A DNA stretch of 64,000 bases from JAJEEA01 sp965243615. Lineage in GTDB: Bacteria > Acidobacteriota > Vicinamibacteria > Vicinamibacterales > UBA8438. Of the stretch, positions 1 to 8,396 are shown piece by piece; within the stretch, counting starts at the first letter, position 1, and every line of letters starts with the position of its first letter. Made by a program: the position numbers and the translations under genes. The notes under the pieces are model-generated. The model saw nothing but the letters and a program-made list of their open reading frames with translations, had not been told where the DNA came from and searched no databases. Where the stretch lies: positions 4,650,001 through 4,714,000 of the forward strand of contig CBDEVO010000003.1 of the NCBI GenBank assembly GCA_965243615.1. Reading direction: 5' to 3'.

Positions 1-1
1 G

Positions 2-187
2 AGGCGCTACCTCGACGCTCTTCAGCGGCTGCCCGACCGCGACCGCCGGCTGATCGTCGCCCGAGCGGAGCTCGGATGCAGCAGCAAGCAGCTCGCGTTC
101 CTGGAACGGCTGTCGAGCCCCGCGGTCGCGCGCGTGGCGCTACGGCGGGCGTTGATCCGGCTGGGCAATCTGATGTCGGATGCGTAG
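2..187 (+). CDS. RNA polymerase sigma factor, C-terminal end (partial)
   Basis: Only the last 61 codons lie in the window; the gene begins upstream. The peptide contains LQRLPDRDRRLIVAR followed by a helix-turn-helix-like stretch and ends RLGNLMSDA. This is the layout of sigma-70 region 4, which contacts the -35 promoter element. The gene lies about 170 bases before the broken Ser/Thr kinase gene. Sigma factors paired with membrane kinases are common in Acidobacteriota, so the two may have been one regulatory unit (inference). The subfamily (ECF or other) cannot be decided from this tail. Confidence 0.6.
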   Translation, partial: RRYLDALQRLPDRDRRLIVARAELGCSSKQLAFLERLSSPAVARVALRRALIRLGNLMSDA

Positions 188-359
188 CGTCTTCTCTGTC
201 GTTCTCTCGACCCGCCTGTTTCGTTCCGGGTTCTCGGGCGTCATGAACTGATAGAGGGCGGAGGCGGCGGCTCCCATCCGGGAGCACGCCTTGTCCCGAG
301 CCCAGTCGTACCGCAGGCGGCTGCGGAAGGGGCGGATGCGGCCCTGAAAGGGTGAGTCC

Positions 360-813
360 TTGACACGGGAAATGCGGAACGACGACGACGTCCTTGTTGC
401 CGAAGCGGTGGATGCGGTCGCCTGGAACCAGGACGTTCAATGGGACCGTTACGAGAAGCTGGCCACTCCCGCCAGTCGACGGGCGCTCGACAGCCTGCGG
501 GCGCTCGCCCCGATCTTCCGGTCCTCCCCCGCCGGGGCGGGACCATCTACCCTCATCGTTCCGGCCGCCGGTGCTCTCGTTCGCCGCGCCATCAACCTGC
601 TCGTCGCCATCGCCGCGCTCGAGGTGGTGGCGACGTTGGCGGCGCTGCCCTGGCAATGGGGTGACTACCACCGGGAGCACGGCGATGTCGCCGTCTACAT
701 GACGGCACTGCTCGTCGGGCATTCCGCCACCGCGTGTCTGCTGTGGCTCGCCGGCGGGCGGGACCGGCGAACACGGCTTCTGGGAGCCTACTTTCTCTTC
801 AAGGCCGCCCTAG
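360..813 (+). pseudogene. Membrane Ser/Thr protein kinase, 5' part cut off by an IS
   Basis: This is the N-terminal part of a kinase gene whose remainder lies at 2399-4851. The start may be TTG at 360 or ATG at 372. It encodes a soluble head of about 80 residues (motif AWNQDVQWDRYEKL), then two hydrophobic segments starting at LLVAIAALEVVATL and VYMTALLVGHSATACLLWL. The frame runs past 813 into the insertion element and stops at 851, so a protein made now would carry about 13 foreign residues. Joining base 813 to base 2399 restores an uninterrupted frame through FLFKAALG into PLHMLPAFLG. The ancestral product was therefore about 968 residues. Confidence 0.75.
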
Positions 814-828
814 GAGTCTGCGCCGCAG
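814..828 (+). repeat. Left terminal inverted repeat of the IS
   Basis: Fifteen bases, GAGTCTGCGCCGCAG, matching the right end at 2380-2394 in inverted orientation with one mismatch at the fourth base. Confidence 0.85.
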
Positions 829-875
829 AAACCGGGATGCGACAATTGTAGACGAGCCGCCGACGAAGGGACTGG

Positions 876-2198
876 ATGTCGACTACATTCCGCCGCTACG
901 CCCCGGAGCAGTCGCTGCTGTTGCCGCCCGATGTGCGGGAGTGGCTGCCCGAGGGTCACTTGGCGCACCACATCAGCGATCTGGTTGACGGTCTGGATCT
1001 GACGGCGTTCTACGCGCCGTACGAGGGGGACGGTCGGCGCAACGCGCCGTACGAGCCTCGGATGATGGTGAAGGTGCTGCTCTACGCGTACGCGACGGGG
1101 GTGTTTTCGTCGCGGGGGGTCGCGAAGAAGCTGGAAGAAGACGTGGCGTTCCGGGTGCTGGCGGCGGGCAACTTCCCGCAGCACCGGACGCTCTGCGAGT
1201 TTCGACGCCGGCACTTGGCGGATTTCAAGCGGCTGTTCGTGGAGGTGGTCGGTCTGGCGCGGGAACTGGGTCTGGCCCGATTCGGAAAGCTGTCGATTGA
1301 CGGGACGAAGGTGCGGGCGAATGCGAGCAAGCGCAAGGCGATGAGCTACGGTCGGATGCAGGAGGAGGAGCGGCGTCTGGCCGGGGAGATCGACGCGCTG
1401 TTGCGTTCGGCGGACTCGACCGACGTGGCCGAGGACGTTCGGTTGGGCCCGGAGGTCCGTGGCGACGAGTTGCCGGCGGAGTTGCAGCGACGAGAGGACC
1501 GTTTGGCGGCGATCCGGGCGGCGAAGGCGCGGTTGGAGGCGGCGCAGCGGGCGGCCGACGACGCGCGGGGTCGGCAGCCGGGCCAGACGCGGAACCCGAA
1601 GGGGGGTCGGCCGTACAAGCGGGCGTATGGCGAGCCTGACGAGAAGGCGCAGAGCAACTTCACGGACCCGGAAAGCGGGATCATGAAGACGAGCAACGAG
1701 GGCTTCCAGCAGTGCTACAACGCGCAGGCGGCGGTGGACGCTGAGCACCAGTTGGTGGTGGCGACGGATGTGACGGCGAACGCGAGCGACCAGGGCGGAT
1801 TGCCGGTGTTGCTCGACCAGGTGGAGGAGCGGTTCGACACGCAGCCGGAGACGGTGCTGGCCGACTCGGGATTCTGCAACGAGCGGGACTTGACGGAGCT
1901 GGAAACGCGGGGTGTTGACGGGTATGTGGCGGTGGGCCGGGAGGACAAGCGGGTCGCCGCCCGCAATCTGAAGAAGCACCCGGCGACAGGCCGCATGGCA
2001 GCGAAGCTGTCGACGCCGGCGGGCCGGTCGGCGTACGCGGAGCGGAAGTGGTTGTCGGAGGCGCCGTACGGCTGGATCAAGCACGTGCTGGGCTTCCGGT
2101 GCTTCAGCCTGCGTGGACTGGCGAAAGTGCGAGGCGAGTGGGACTTGGTGTGCCTGGCGGTGAACGCAAAGCGCCTGCACGTTCTGATGGCGGCGTAA
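876..2198 (+). CDS. IS1182-family DDE transposase
   Basis: A 440-residue protein with the family's full order of parts. The N-terminal DUF772-type region contains EWLPEGHLAHHISDLVD and the YEPRMMVKVLLYAY block. The first catalytic Asp is in LSIDGTKVRANAS at about residue 150, followed by a charged coiled-coil-like region (about 165-235). The FTDPESGIMKT/YNAQAAVD signature and the second Asp in VLADSGF come next. A candidate catalytic Glu lies in the AERKWLSEAPYG region, near the tail that contains GFRCFSLRGLAKV. Nothing looks broken, so it should be active. It is the only gene of the element and catalyses cut-and-paste or copy movement of the IS. Confidence 0.92.
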   Translation: MSTTFRRYAPEQSLLLPPDVREWLPEGHLAHHISDLVDGLDLTAFYAPYEGDGRRNAPYEPRMMVKVLLYAYATGVFSSRGVAKKLEEDVAFRVLAAGNFPQHRTLCEFRRRHLADFKRLFVEVVGLARELGLARFGKLSIDGTKVRANASKRKAMSYGRMQEEERRLAGEIDALLRSADSTDVAEDVRLGPEVRGDELPAELQRREDRLAAIRAAKARLEAAQRAADDARGRQPGQTRNPKGGRPYKRAYGEPDEKAQSNFTDPESGIMKTSNEGFQQCYNAQAAVDAEHQLVVATDVTANASDQGGLPVLLDQVEERFDTQPETVLADSGFCNERDLTELETRGVDGYVAVGREDKRVAARNLKKHPATGRMAAKLSTPAGRSAYAERKWLSEAPYGWIKHVLGFRCFSLRGLAKVRGEWDLVCLAVNAKRLHVLMAA

Positions 2199-2379
2199 CG
2201 GGGGCGATTCTGGCCCCACACTGCCCGAGAATCGGTCACGAATCGCGGCGTTTGGGCCGTGTACGGCCTGTTCTTCGGTTCCGTGCCGCCGATCGGCCGA
2301 GGATCACCGGCTCGTCGGCCGGCGGCCTACGCCCCGACGCCGTGCGTCACGACGCAGACCGCCGGGGTTCCGCGAACTC

Positions 2380-2394
2380 CTGCGGCGCAGGCTC
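2380..2394 (-). repeat. Right terminal inverted repeat of the IS
   Basis: On the minus strand it reads GAGCCTGCGCCGCAG, pairing with the left end at 814-828. CTAG follows directly at 2395-2398, copying the CTAG at 810-813. Confidence 0.85.
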
Positions 2395-2409
2395 CTAGGG
2401 CCGCTGCAC

Positions 2410-4851
2410 ATGCTCCCGGCCTTCCTGGGTCAGATGCCGACGGCCGACCTGTTGCAAGCCTCGGTCTGGGCGATGCCCGGACCGACCAGGGCCTTCCTGC
2501 TCCTGATCGGCTACCCGGTGGCCCTTGCGGCGCCGCCGGCGTTCCTGTGGGCGTTCGCGAGGGAGTGTCCCCGGCTACACCGCAGGACGAGGCTCGACGA
2601 CCTCGCCCGACGCATGGTTCCCCTCAGCGCCGCCATCGGTTGCGCGATGTGCGCCGGGGTGGCGGCGGCGTACCTGGCGGGAGCCGTCGACGACGCGATC
2701 GGCGGCGCCGTCTACGTGGCGGTGCTCGACGCCGCCATCGCCACGACGAACGTGCTGTCGCTGGCCGCGGTGGTGGTGATCGTGATGCGCGCCCACACGG
2801 CGCCGGCGGACGAGTTGAGGCGCGTCGTCCTGTTCAGCGCGGCGTTCCTGATGTGGACGGGGCTGGCGGCCGCGTACGACGTCGTCGAGGCGTTCTCGCC
2901 AGGATTCTGGCTGACGAACTATCGGGCCGGCCCGGTCCTCCAGCTGATTCAGCTGCTGCGCTTCCCGGGGATGGTCCTGCTGTGGTACTCGGTGCTCGCG
3001 GTGCGCATCCCCCACCCGCGCGAGGTGGCGCGGGGGGTCTACAGACGGCTGCTGATGCGCCGAGGCCGGCTCTGGCTGGTGGCCGCGGCGCCGGCCGCGG
3101 CCCTGGGTTGGCTGGTGGTGAGCGGGCCGGAGCGTACGGTGGGTGCGGTGCTCGCCGACCCGCTGGCGCAGTGGCTGTTCGGGGCGGTGGGGGTCATGCT
3201 CGCGGTGCTCGCCGGCCAGGAGTCGATCCTCAACCGCCTGGACGCCTGGGTCTTCCCCGAGACGGTCGACCAGCGCAGCGTGCTGGCCGCTGCCGTCGCG
3301 AGGCTCGCGCAGGCCGATCGGATCGCCGCCGTCGGCCAGACCGTGACGCGGACGGTCAAACGCGGGTGCGGCACGCCGGCCGTCCTGCTGTCGGTGGGCT
3401 CAGGCGAGATGGGCGGGCTCGACTTTCGCGCGCAGGGGGGCCGGATTCCACCACTGCCCCGCGAGTCGGCGATCGTCCACATCCTGGAGACAGCCGGCGG
3501 GCCGTTGCGGCTCGATCCGGGCGACGATGCGTCGGTCTTCGCATTGCTGCCGTCCGACGATGCGGCCTGGGTGAAGGCGTCGGCGGCCGACGTCGTGGTA
3601 TCGGTACCCGGCCCGGGGGCGGAGCTCTTAGGGATTCTGGTGGTGGGGCGGCGCTTCGACGATCGTCCAATAGGCGCCGTCGACCTTCCCTTCATCGAGG
3701 CGCTCGGCGCGGCCGCGGGCCTCGCCATCGCGCGGCTGCGTCTGCTGGAGACGCCGACCGCCGGGTCCTGGGAGCCGCCGCCGGCGCGGGAGTGTCTCGC
3801 ATGCGGATGCGTGACAGGACCCGGCGAGCCGGCTGGCTGCGGTTGCCAATCGGCTCCTGTCGAGGCGGCGGCGCCGAGCCTGTTGGCCGGCAAGTATCGG
3901 CTGACGCGCTGCCTGGGCGCCGGGGGAATGGGAGCGGTCTACCTGGCGCGCGACCTCCAGCTCGAGCGCGACGTCGCCGTCAAGACCCTGACGGGCATGT
4001 CGGTGTCCCGCCTGATGGGAATGAAGCCGGAAGCCTGGGCCATGGCCATGGTGACACATGCCGCGGTGGCCCAGATCCACGCCATCGAGTCCTGGCGGGG
4101 CCGCCCGTTCCTCGTCGTCGAGTACTTGGCCCGCGGCACGCTCGGGGATCGGCTTCGACGAGGACGGGTGCCGCCGGACGAAGCGGTGTCGATAGCCGCG
4201 GCGCTGGGTGACGGGCTCGGAGCGCTGCACCGGGTGGGCTACCTGCACGGGGACGTCAAGCCGAGCAACATCGGCTTCACCTCGAGCGGCTCGCCGAAGC
4301 TGCTCGATTTCGGCCTGGCGCGCCAGGCGAAGGACGGCGACACCGCGGGCGGCACCCTGCGCTACATGTCCCCGGAGGTTCTCGCCGGCCGTGCCGCCGA
4401 GGAAGCCGACGACATCTGGTCGCTGTGCGTGGTTCTGCACGAGATGGTGGCCGGTCGGCATCCCTTCATGGACGGCGATGTCGACGTTGCGATGGACCGC
4501 ATCCGGCGCCGACGGATCACCCCCGACGCCAGGCCGGAGTCGGGTTCCGAACGGTCGTCGGCGGTACTCGCGTTCACCGCGTCGACGCTCTCGGCCCCGC
4601 GATCGGAGCGTCCGGCCACGGCGCAGGCGTTCACCGATGCGCTTCGCTGGATGCAGGAGTGGATCGATGCTCCGACTCACTGCCGGGTGTTGCCCGGCCG
4701 GTCGAGCCCCGACCTGGACGGGCTGGCCAACGGCACGGAGTACACGGTCCGGGTGTGGGCGAGCAACGCGGGCGGCGGACTGGTCGGCGGAGGCAACCGG
4801 GACGCCGACGCCGACGGTGCCCGCGCTGCCGCCGGCCGCGGTGGGGCCTGA
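2410..4851 (+). pseudogene. Membrane Ser/Thr protein kinase, 3' part with complete kinase domain
   Basis: The host frame resumes at 2399; the first ATG is 2410, giving up to 813 residues. The order is several hydrophobic segments (residues about 1-270), a GAF-like sensor region (about 290-450), a Cys cluster (ECLACGC then CGC), and a Hanks-type kinase domain from about residue 495. Kinase landmarks are the Gly loop LGAGGMGAVYLARD, Lys in DVAVKTL, catalytic loop HGDVKPSN, DFG in LLDFGLAR, and SPE in place of APE. The Arg of HRD is Gly, so this is a non-RD kinase. The last 55 or so residues look like a foreign FN3 tail. The kinase could still be made from an internal start, but it has lost its first membrane segments. 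Confidence 0.8.
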
Positions 4852-4898
4852 TCGGCTTCCTGCTGGCGCTGTCGCTCCGGCGCCGTCCGCCGGGCTAG
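4681..4898 (+). pseudogene. Decayed FN3 plus VPALP-type C-terminal anchor remnant
   Basis: Three frames carry successive pieces of one degraded surface-protein tail. The kinase frame reads GLANGTEYTVRVWASNAGG, typical of a fibronectin type III strand pair. The next frame reads TPTPTVPALPPAAVG. The third reads GLIGFLLALSLRRRPPG and stops at 4898. The order FN3, Pro-rich VPALP, hydrophobic stretch, Arg-rich end matches the intact tails at 8397 and 10144. Two frameshifts separate the pieces. The kinase gene now reads into this debris, so its natural stop has probably been lost. Confidence 0.6.
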
Positions 4899-4913
4899 GC
4901 GCGATGAAGAGGC

Positions 4914-4960
4914 GCCCCGGACGAGGCGGCCGGTGACCGTGCGGCTGCCTCGCCCGGGGC
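4914..4960 (+). terminator. Stem-loop terminator candidate
   Basis: Arms GCCCCGGACGAGGC (4914-4927) and GCCTCGCCCGGGGC (4947-4960) pair over 14 positions with one mismatch around a 19-base loop. It begins 16 bases after the stop of the VPALP remnant. No T-run follows, so the function is inferred from position and stem strength. Confidence 0.45.
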
Positions 4961-5132
4961 GTTGGCGGCCGCGGGGCTCCGACCTTCGCGTGCTGCTACA
5001 CGCTCCCGGGCGACGGTAAAGGGCGGGTTGTCGGTCGACGCGAGGGAACGGGCCGGCGCGTCGACGATCCCGCTCCTCAGCCACTCCGGTTCACCGCCAC
5101 CGACCGGCTCCTCAGCTTCCTGGAAAGCCTCT

Positions 5133-5219
5133 GACTATGCGGAGTACCGCTGCAGGCAAATCTCCGAGTCAACGCGGCCCGCCGAGCCGACTCCGCATAG
5201 TCCAGTACTCCGCATAGTC
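5133..5219. repeat. 15-bp perfect inverted repeat with an extra half-copy
   Basis: GACTATGCGGAGTAC at 5133-5147 is exactly repeated in inverted orientation at 5205-5219. A further partial copy, GACTCCGCATAGTCC, sits at 5189-5203 just before it. It lies in a stretch without a convincing gene. It could be an operator, a mobile-element end or a folded RNA; the sequence does not decide. Confidence 0.6.
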
Positions 5220-5289
5220 CCCACGATACGGGCTCGTGCGTCCGTCGACGACTTCAGCTCGCCGACCAACGCGGGCATCGGGGCGCAAC

Positions 5290-5570
5290 TCCAGGAGCTG
5301 AGACTCGGCGAAGCGCTCGGCGGCGCGACGGACGACTTCACGTTGCCCGGCTCGCCGACGGAGCCGCGTATCTGGCCTCGTCGGCCACCGCCGACAGTCG
5401 TGCTCCTCCGCGAGACGGTCGATGTGCTCCAGGAGCGGGAGGCGGTGGCGGAGACGCGCTACCGTCGCGGGCTGTCGGATTCCCTGGACACCTACAGGCG
5501 CGGCTGCCGCAGCTGGAGCATCGGTTGTGGCAAGGTTATATCGAGCACTGTCCTACGCGCGGTCCTCGCC
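5290..5570 (+). pseudogene. TolC/NodT-type outer-membrane efflux protein remnant
   Basis: One frame reads ATDDFTLPGSPTEPRIWPRR and then VLQEREAVAETRYRRGLSDS. After a one-base shift it continues RLPQLEHRLWQ. The pattern 'AExRYxxGLSDxLD' followed by a Gln/Leu-rich helix is the repeat region of TolC-family proteins, and the LPGSPTEP piece resembles the loop before their second half. There is no start and both ends are missing. The assignment rests on short motifs only. Confidence 0.35.
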
Positions 5571-5707
5571 ATCCACCTGCTGCCAGCCACGGCAGCGCGC
5601 GCCCGGGGCCCTGGGTCGTGGAGCTCGGCTCCTCGACGAGCCAGAGCCCGGAAACCCGCCAGTCTGGCCGCGAGACGGTAGAATCGTGAGGAGCACGGGA
5701 GCAGGAG

Positions 5708-5983
5708 ATGCCCGAACAGCAGGTGAGCCTTCAGGAACTCGAGTCGAAGCTCGACAGGTACATCCACGACGTGGAGAACGGTGCGACGGTTGTCGTGAGT
5801 CGCGACGGGCGTCAGGTGGCGCGAATCATCCCGGAAGCGGACTCCGCCAAGCAGAAGCGCGCAGCACTGAAAGCCAGCGGGACCTTCGACTGGAGCGGCC
5901 GGCGGCCGAAGAGGAGAACGCCATCGGTGCGGCTTCGAGACGGCGGCAGCGTGAGCGACATCATCATCAACGAGCGCAGATGA
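5708..5983 (+). CDS. Phd/YefM-type antitoxin
   Basis: A 91-residue protein beginning VSLQELESKLDRYIHDVENG and continuing ATVVVSRDGRQVARIIP. This is the Phd/YefM fold used to bind DNA and to neutralise a partner toxin. A good ribosome site (GGGAGCAGGAG) ends at the ATG. Its stop overlaps the start of the next frame (ATGA), as in genuine toxin-antitoxin operons. That next frame is only the first third of a PIN toxin, so the antitoxin appears to have lost its target. It may persist as a solitary repressor. Confidence 0.8.
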   Translation: MPEQQVSLQELESKLDRYIHDVENGATVVVSRDGRQVARIIPEADSAKQKRAALKASGTFDWSGRRPKRRTPSVRLRDGGSVSDIIINERR

Positions 5984-6117
5984 TGTTTCTCTACCTCGAC
6001 GGCAGCGCGCTCGTGAAGCGCTACATTGACGAGCCACACTCAGAAGCGGTCGCCCACTTGCTGGACCAGACCCTCGCTATCGGAACGTCCGCGATCAGCC
6101 GCGTCGAGGCTAGAATG
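5980..6117 (+). pseudogene. Truncated PIN-domain (VapC-type) toxin
   Basis: It starts with MMFLYLDGSALVKRYIDEPH, the standard VapC opening with the first acidic residue in YLDGSALVK, and continues to SAISRVEAR, where the second conserved Glu of PIN domains occurs. About 46 residues remain of the usual 130 or so. The frame then runs without a stop into the Uma2 gene. The missing C-terminal half held the other metal-binding acids, so it should not be an active RNase. Confidence 0.75.
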
Positions 6118-6153
6118 CGACAGGGCGCAAGCGCAGTCCCACGGGAGGAACCA

Positions 6154-6720
6154 TTGATCTCGACCGCCCGGACCGCCCTGGTGACGGCGACGGAGCTGCC
6201 CGCGCTGTCCTCGCGCCTCTCCATCGAGGGCAAGCGGGCGGAGCTCGTGCGGGGAGACCTGATCGTGATGACGCCGGCGGGAGGACGTCACGGGCAGGTC
6301 GCCCACCGGGTCGGGCTCGTCATCGGCAACCACGTCCTCGACCAGAACCTGGGCAGAGTGTTCGCGGCCGAAACCGGGTTCCTGCTGCAGCGCGACCCGG
6401 ACACGGTCCGGGCCCCCGACGTGGCGTTCGTCGTCGGCGAGCGCCTCGGAGCCGGCGAGACCCCGGCCGGGTTCCTGGAGATGGCGCCCGACCTCGCGGT
6501 CGAGGTGATCTCGCCCAGCGATTCCGCCACCGCCGTTCAGGCCAAGGTCGACGACTGGCTGGCGGCGGGGACCCGGCTCGTCTGGGTCGTCGATCCGGAG
6601 ACCCGGTCGGTCGTCGTGCATCGCCCCGCCGGCGCCGCCGTCGTCCCGGAAGCGGGCATGCTCGACGGCGCACCCGTGTTTTCCGACTTCAGCGTGCGCG
6701 TACGCGACCTGTTCACCTGA
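6154..6720 (+). CDS. Uma2 family PD-(D/E)XK nuclease-like protein
   Basis: The preferred start is TTG at 6154, with a GGGAGGAA ribosome site just before it, giving 188 residues, the usual Uma2 size. Conserved blocks are LVRGDLIVMTPAGGRHG, the Asp in RAPDVAFVVG, DLAVEVISPSD, and Lys in AVQAKVDDWLAAG followed by LVWVVDP. These form the expected D-ExxxxxxxxK nuclease-like core. The frame is also open upstream through the PIN fragment, so a 246-residue PIN-Uma2 fusion is possible. The biological role of Uma2 proteins is not well established. It ends 9 bases before the DUF1552 gene. Confidence 0.85.
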   Translation: MISTARTALVTATELPALSSRLSIEGKRAELVRGDLIVMTPAGGRHGQVAHRVGLVIGNHVLDQNLGRVFAAETGFLLQRDPDTVRAPDVAFVVGERLGAGETPAGFLEMAPDLAVEVISPSDSATAVQAKVDDWLAAGTRLVWVVDPETRSVVVHRPAGAAVVPEAGMLDGAPVFSDFSVRVRDLFT

Positions 6721-6729
6721 GGTGCACCC

Positions 6730-8061
6730 ATGTTCCTGACCCGAAAGGCGTTGCCCCGGCGGACGGTGCTGCGCGGGCTCGGCGCCTCGCTCGCCCTGCC
6801 CCTGCTCGACGGCATGGTCCCGGCGTTTGCGGCCATCCGCAACACCGCGGCACGACCGGTGCGCCGGCTCGGCGTGGTGTACGTGCCGAACGGCATGATG
6901 ATGGAGCACTGGGTGCCGGCGGCCGAGGGCGCCGCGTTCGACTTCCCCGCCATCCTGCAGCCGCTCCAGCCGCTGCGCCGGCACGTGAAGGTGCTGTCCG
7001 GCATGCACGGCGTGGCCGGGCCGGGGCCGCACCCACGGGCGTCGACGCGGTTCCTGACCGGGGTGCCCGCGAGGCGGGGGGACGGGGCCGACGTTCTCGC
7101 CGGGGTGTCGATGGACCAGATCGCGGGCCGCGTCCTCGGCCGCGAGACCCAGCTCGCGACGCTCGAGCTGGCCCTCGACGGCCGCGACTTCGCGGGCTCG
7201 TGCGGCCTCGGCTTCAGTTGCGCCTACACCAACACCATCGCGTGGGCCGACGAGACGACCCCGCTGCCGATGGAGAACAACCCCCGCATCGTGTTCGAGC
7301 GGCTGTTCGGCGACGCCGGCAGCACCGACGCGGCGGTCCGCCAGGCGCGCCGCCGCAAGGATGCGAGCCTCCTCGACTCGGTGCGCGAGCGCACGCGCGA
7401 CCTCGCCCGCGAACTGGGGCCGCGGGACAACCTCAAGCTCGACCAGTACCTGGACGCGGTGCGCGACGTCGAGCGCCGGATTCAGACCGCCGAGGCGCAG
7501 GCCGACCGCGACCTGCCGGTGGTCGCCCGGCCCGAGGGCGTTCCCGACACCTTCCGCGAGCACGCGAGGCTGATGTTCGACCTGCTCGCCCTCGCCTTCG
7601 AGACCGACCTCACCCGGGTCGGCACCTTCATGCTGGGGCGCGAGCTGACCGGCCGCACCTACGCCGAGATCGGCGTGCCCGACGCCCACCACCCCATCTC
7701 GCACCACCAGCGCGACCCCGAGAAGCTGGCCAGGCTGACGAAGATCAACCTCTACCACGTGCAGCTCTTCGCGGGCTTCCTCGAGCGCCTGCGGGAGACC
7801 CCCGACGGCGACGGGTCGCTGCTCGACCACGCGATGATCGTCTACGGGGCGGGCATGGCCGACAGCAACGCCCACGCCTCGGACAACCTGCCGGTGCTCC
7901 TCGCCGGCGGCGGGGCGGGCCCCGGCGGGCGCCACGTGCGCTACCCCGCCGACACCCCCCTCGCCAACCTTCACCTCACGCTGCTCGACCGCCTCGGCGT
8001 GCCGGTCGAGTCGCTCGGCCACGCCACCGGCCCGCTGCCGCTCCAAGGGGGCGCCGGCTGA
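6730..8061 (+). CDS. DUF1552 family exported protein
   Basis: A 443-residue protein with a twin-arginine export signal (PRRTVLRGLGASLALPLLDG), placing it outside the cytoplasm. It contains the family blocks YVPNGMMMEHWVP, VLSGMHG, FERLFGD, LDQYLDAVRDVERR, FETDLTRVGTFMLGRE and YGAGMADSN. DUF1552 proteins are usually encoded after a DUF1588/DUF1592 cytochrome-like gene; here that partner is absent and a Uma2 gene lies upstream. A broken second copy is at 16303-17089. The reaction is unknown. Confidence 0.88.
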   Translation: MFLTRKALPRRTVLRGLGASLALPLLDGMVPAFAAIRNTAARPVRRLGVVYVPNGMMMEHWVPAAEGAAFDFPAILQPLQPLRRHVKVLSGMHGVAGPGPHPRASTRFLTGVPARRGDGADVLAGVSMDQIAGRVLGRETQLATLELALDGRDFAGSCGLGFSCAYTNTIAWADETTPLPMENNPRIVFERLFGDAGSTDAAVRQARRRKDASLLDSVRERTRDLARELGPRDNLKLDQYLDAVRDVERRIQTAEAQADRDLPVVARPEGVPDTFREHARLMFDLLALAFETDLTRVGTFMLGRELTGRTYAEIGVPDAHHPISHHQRDPEKLARLTKINLYHVQLFAGFLERLRETPDGDGSLLDHAMIVYGAGMADSNAHASDNLPVLLAGGGAGPGGRHVRYPADTPLANLHLTLLDRLGVPVESLGHATGPLPLQGGAG

Positions 8062-8069
8062 CCCGGACC

Positions 8070-8114
8070 GTCCGATCGGGAGCGTAAGCGCCGCCAATCG
8101 GGAGCGTAAAGGCC
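8070..8114 (+). repeat. Two copies of a 23-bp tandem repeat
   Basis: The units read GTCCGATCGGGAGCGTAAGC (first 20 bases) and then a near copy with CAATCGGGAGCGTAAAGG. They match the four-unit array at 17199-17290. Both arrays lie between a DUF1552 sequence and the start of the same ATPase-like coding fragment. Confidence 0.7.
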
Positions 8115-8137
8115 GTCCATCTGGTATCGTGGGGGGC

Positions 8138-8396
8138 GTGGAGTACCGACCGCGGCTCGTGCACGCCGAGCTCGACGCGCTCCTCAAGGGGCTGCCGGCG
8201 GTGTCGCTGGAAGGCCCGAAGGCCGTCGGCAAGACCGAGACCGCGCTCCGCCGGGCCCGGACCGTCCACCGACTGGACGACCCCCGTCATCGTCACCGTG
8301 CGCATGCGTCCGATGGCGCTTGCCGAGCGCGGCCGTCACCACGCCCACGGTGCGTCTCGCCGCTCTGCTCGGCCTGCTGACCGCCCGACGCCCGCG
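8138..8396 (+). pseudogene. ATP-binding protein (DUF4143-type) remnant
   Basis: A GTG start gives EYRPRLVHAELDALLKGLPA, then a Walker A motif in EGPKAVGKTE. Soon after, a deletion joins it to RMRPMALAERG, with a frame change to VTTPTVRLAALL, a block normally found much later in this family. Only the first 40 or so residues and one internal block survive. It abuts, tail to tail, the broken surface-protein gene on the other strand. The same N-terminus recurs at 17314. Confidence 0.6.

Larger units (their letters stand above)
814..2394 (+). mobile_element. IS1182-family insertion sequence, apparently complete
   Basis: The element is 1581 bases. Its left end reads GAGTCTGCGCCGCAG and its right end, read inward on the other strand, GAGCCTGCGCCGCAG, so 14 of 15 bases match. 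It is flanked on both sides by CTAG (810-813 and 2395-2398), the expected short target duplication. It carries one intact transposase gene in the + direction. Sharp ends, an intact transposase and restoration of the host frame on removal all suggest a recent insertion. About 195 bases after the transposase stop, up to the right end, are non-coding. Confidence 0.9.

Noticed and set aside
810..2219. A 469-codon minus-strand frame through the IS
   Set aside because: It is the antisense shadow of the transposase; it is Arg/Leu/His-rich without motifs.
2221..2240. Right end of the IS placed at about 2221
   Set aside because: An initial weak match there was replaced by the much better repeat at 2380-2394, which also gives a CTAG duplication and restores the frame.
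5708..6720. A functional toxin-antitoxin pair
   Set aside because: The PIN toxin is truncated after about 46 residues, losing required acidic residues.
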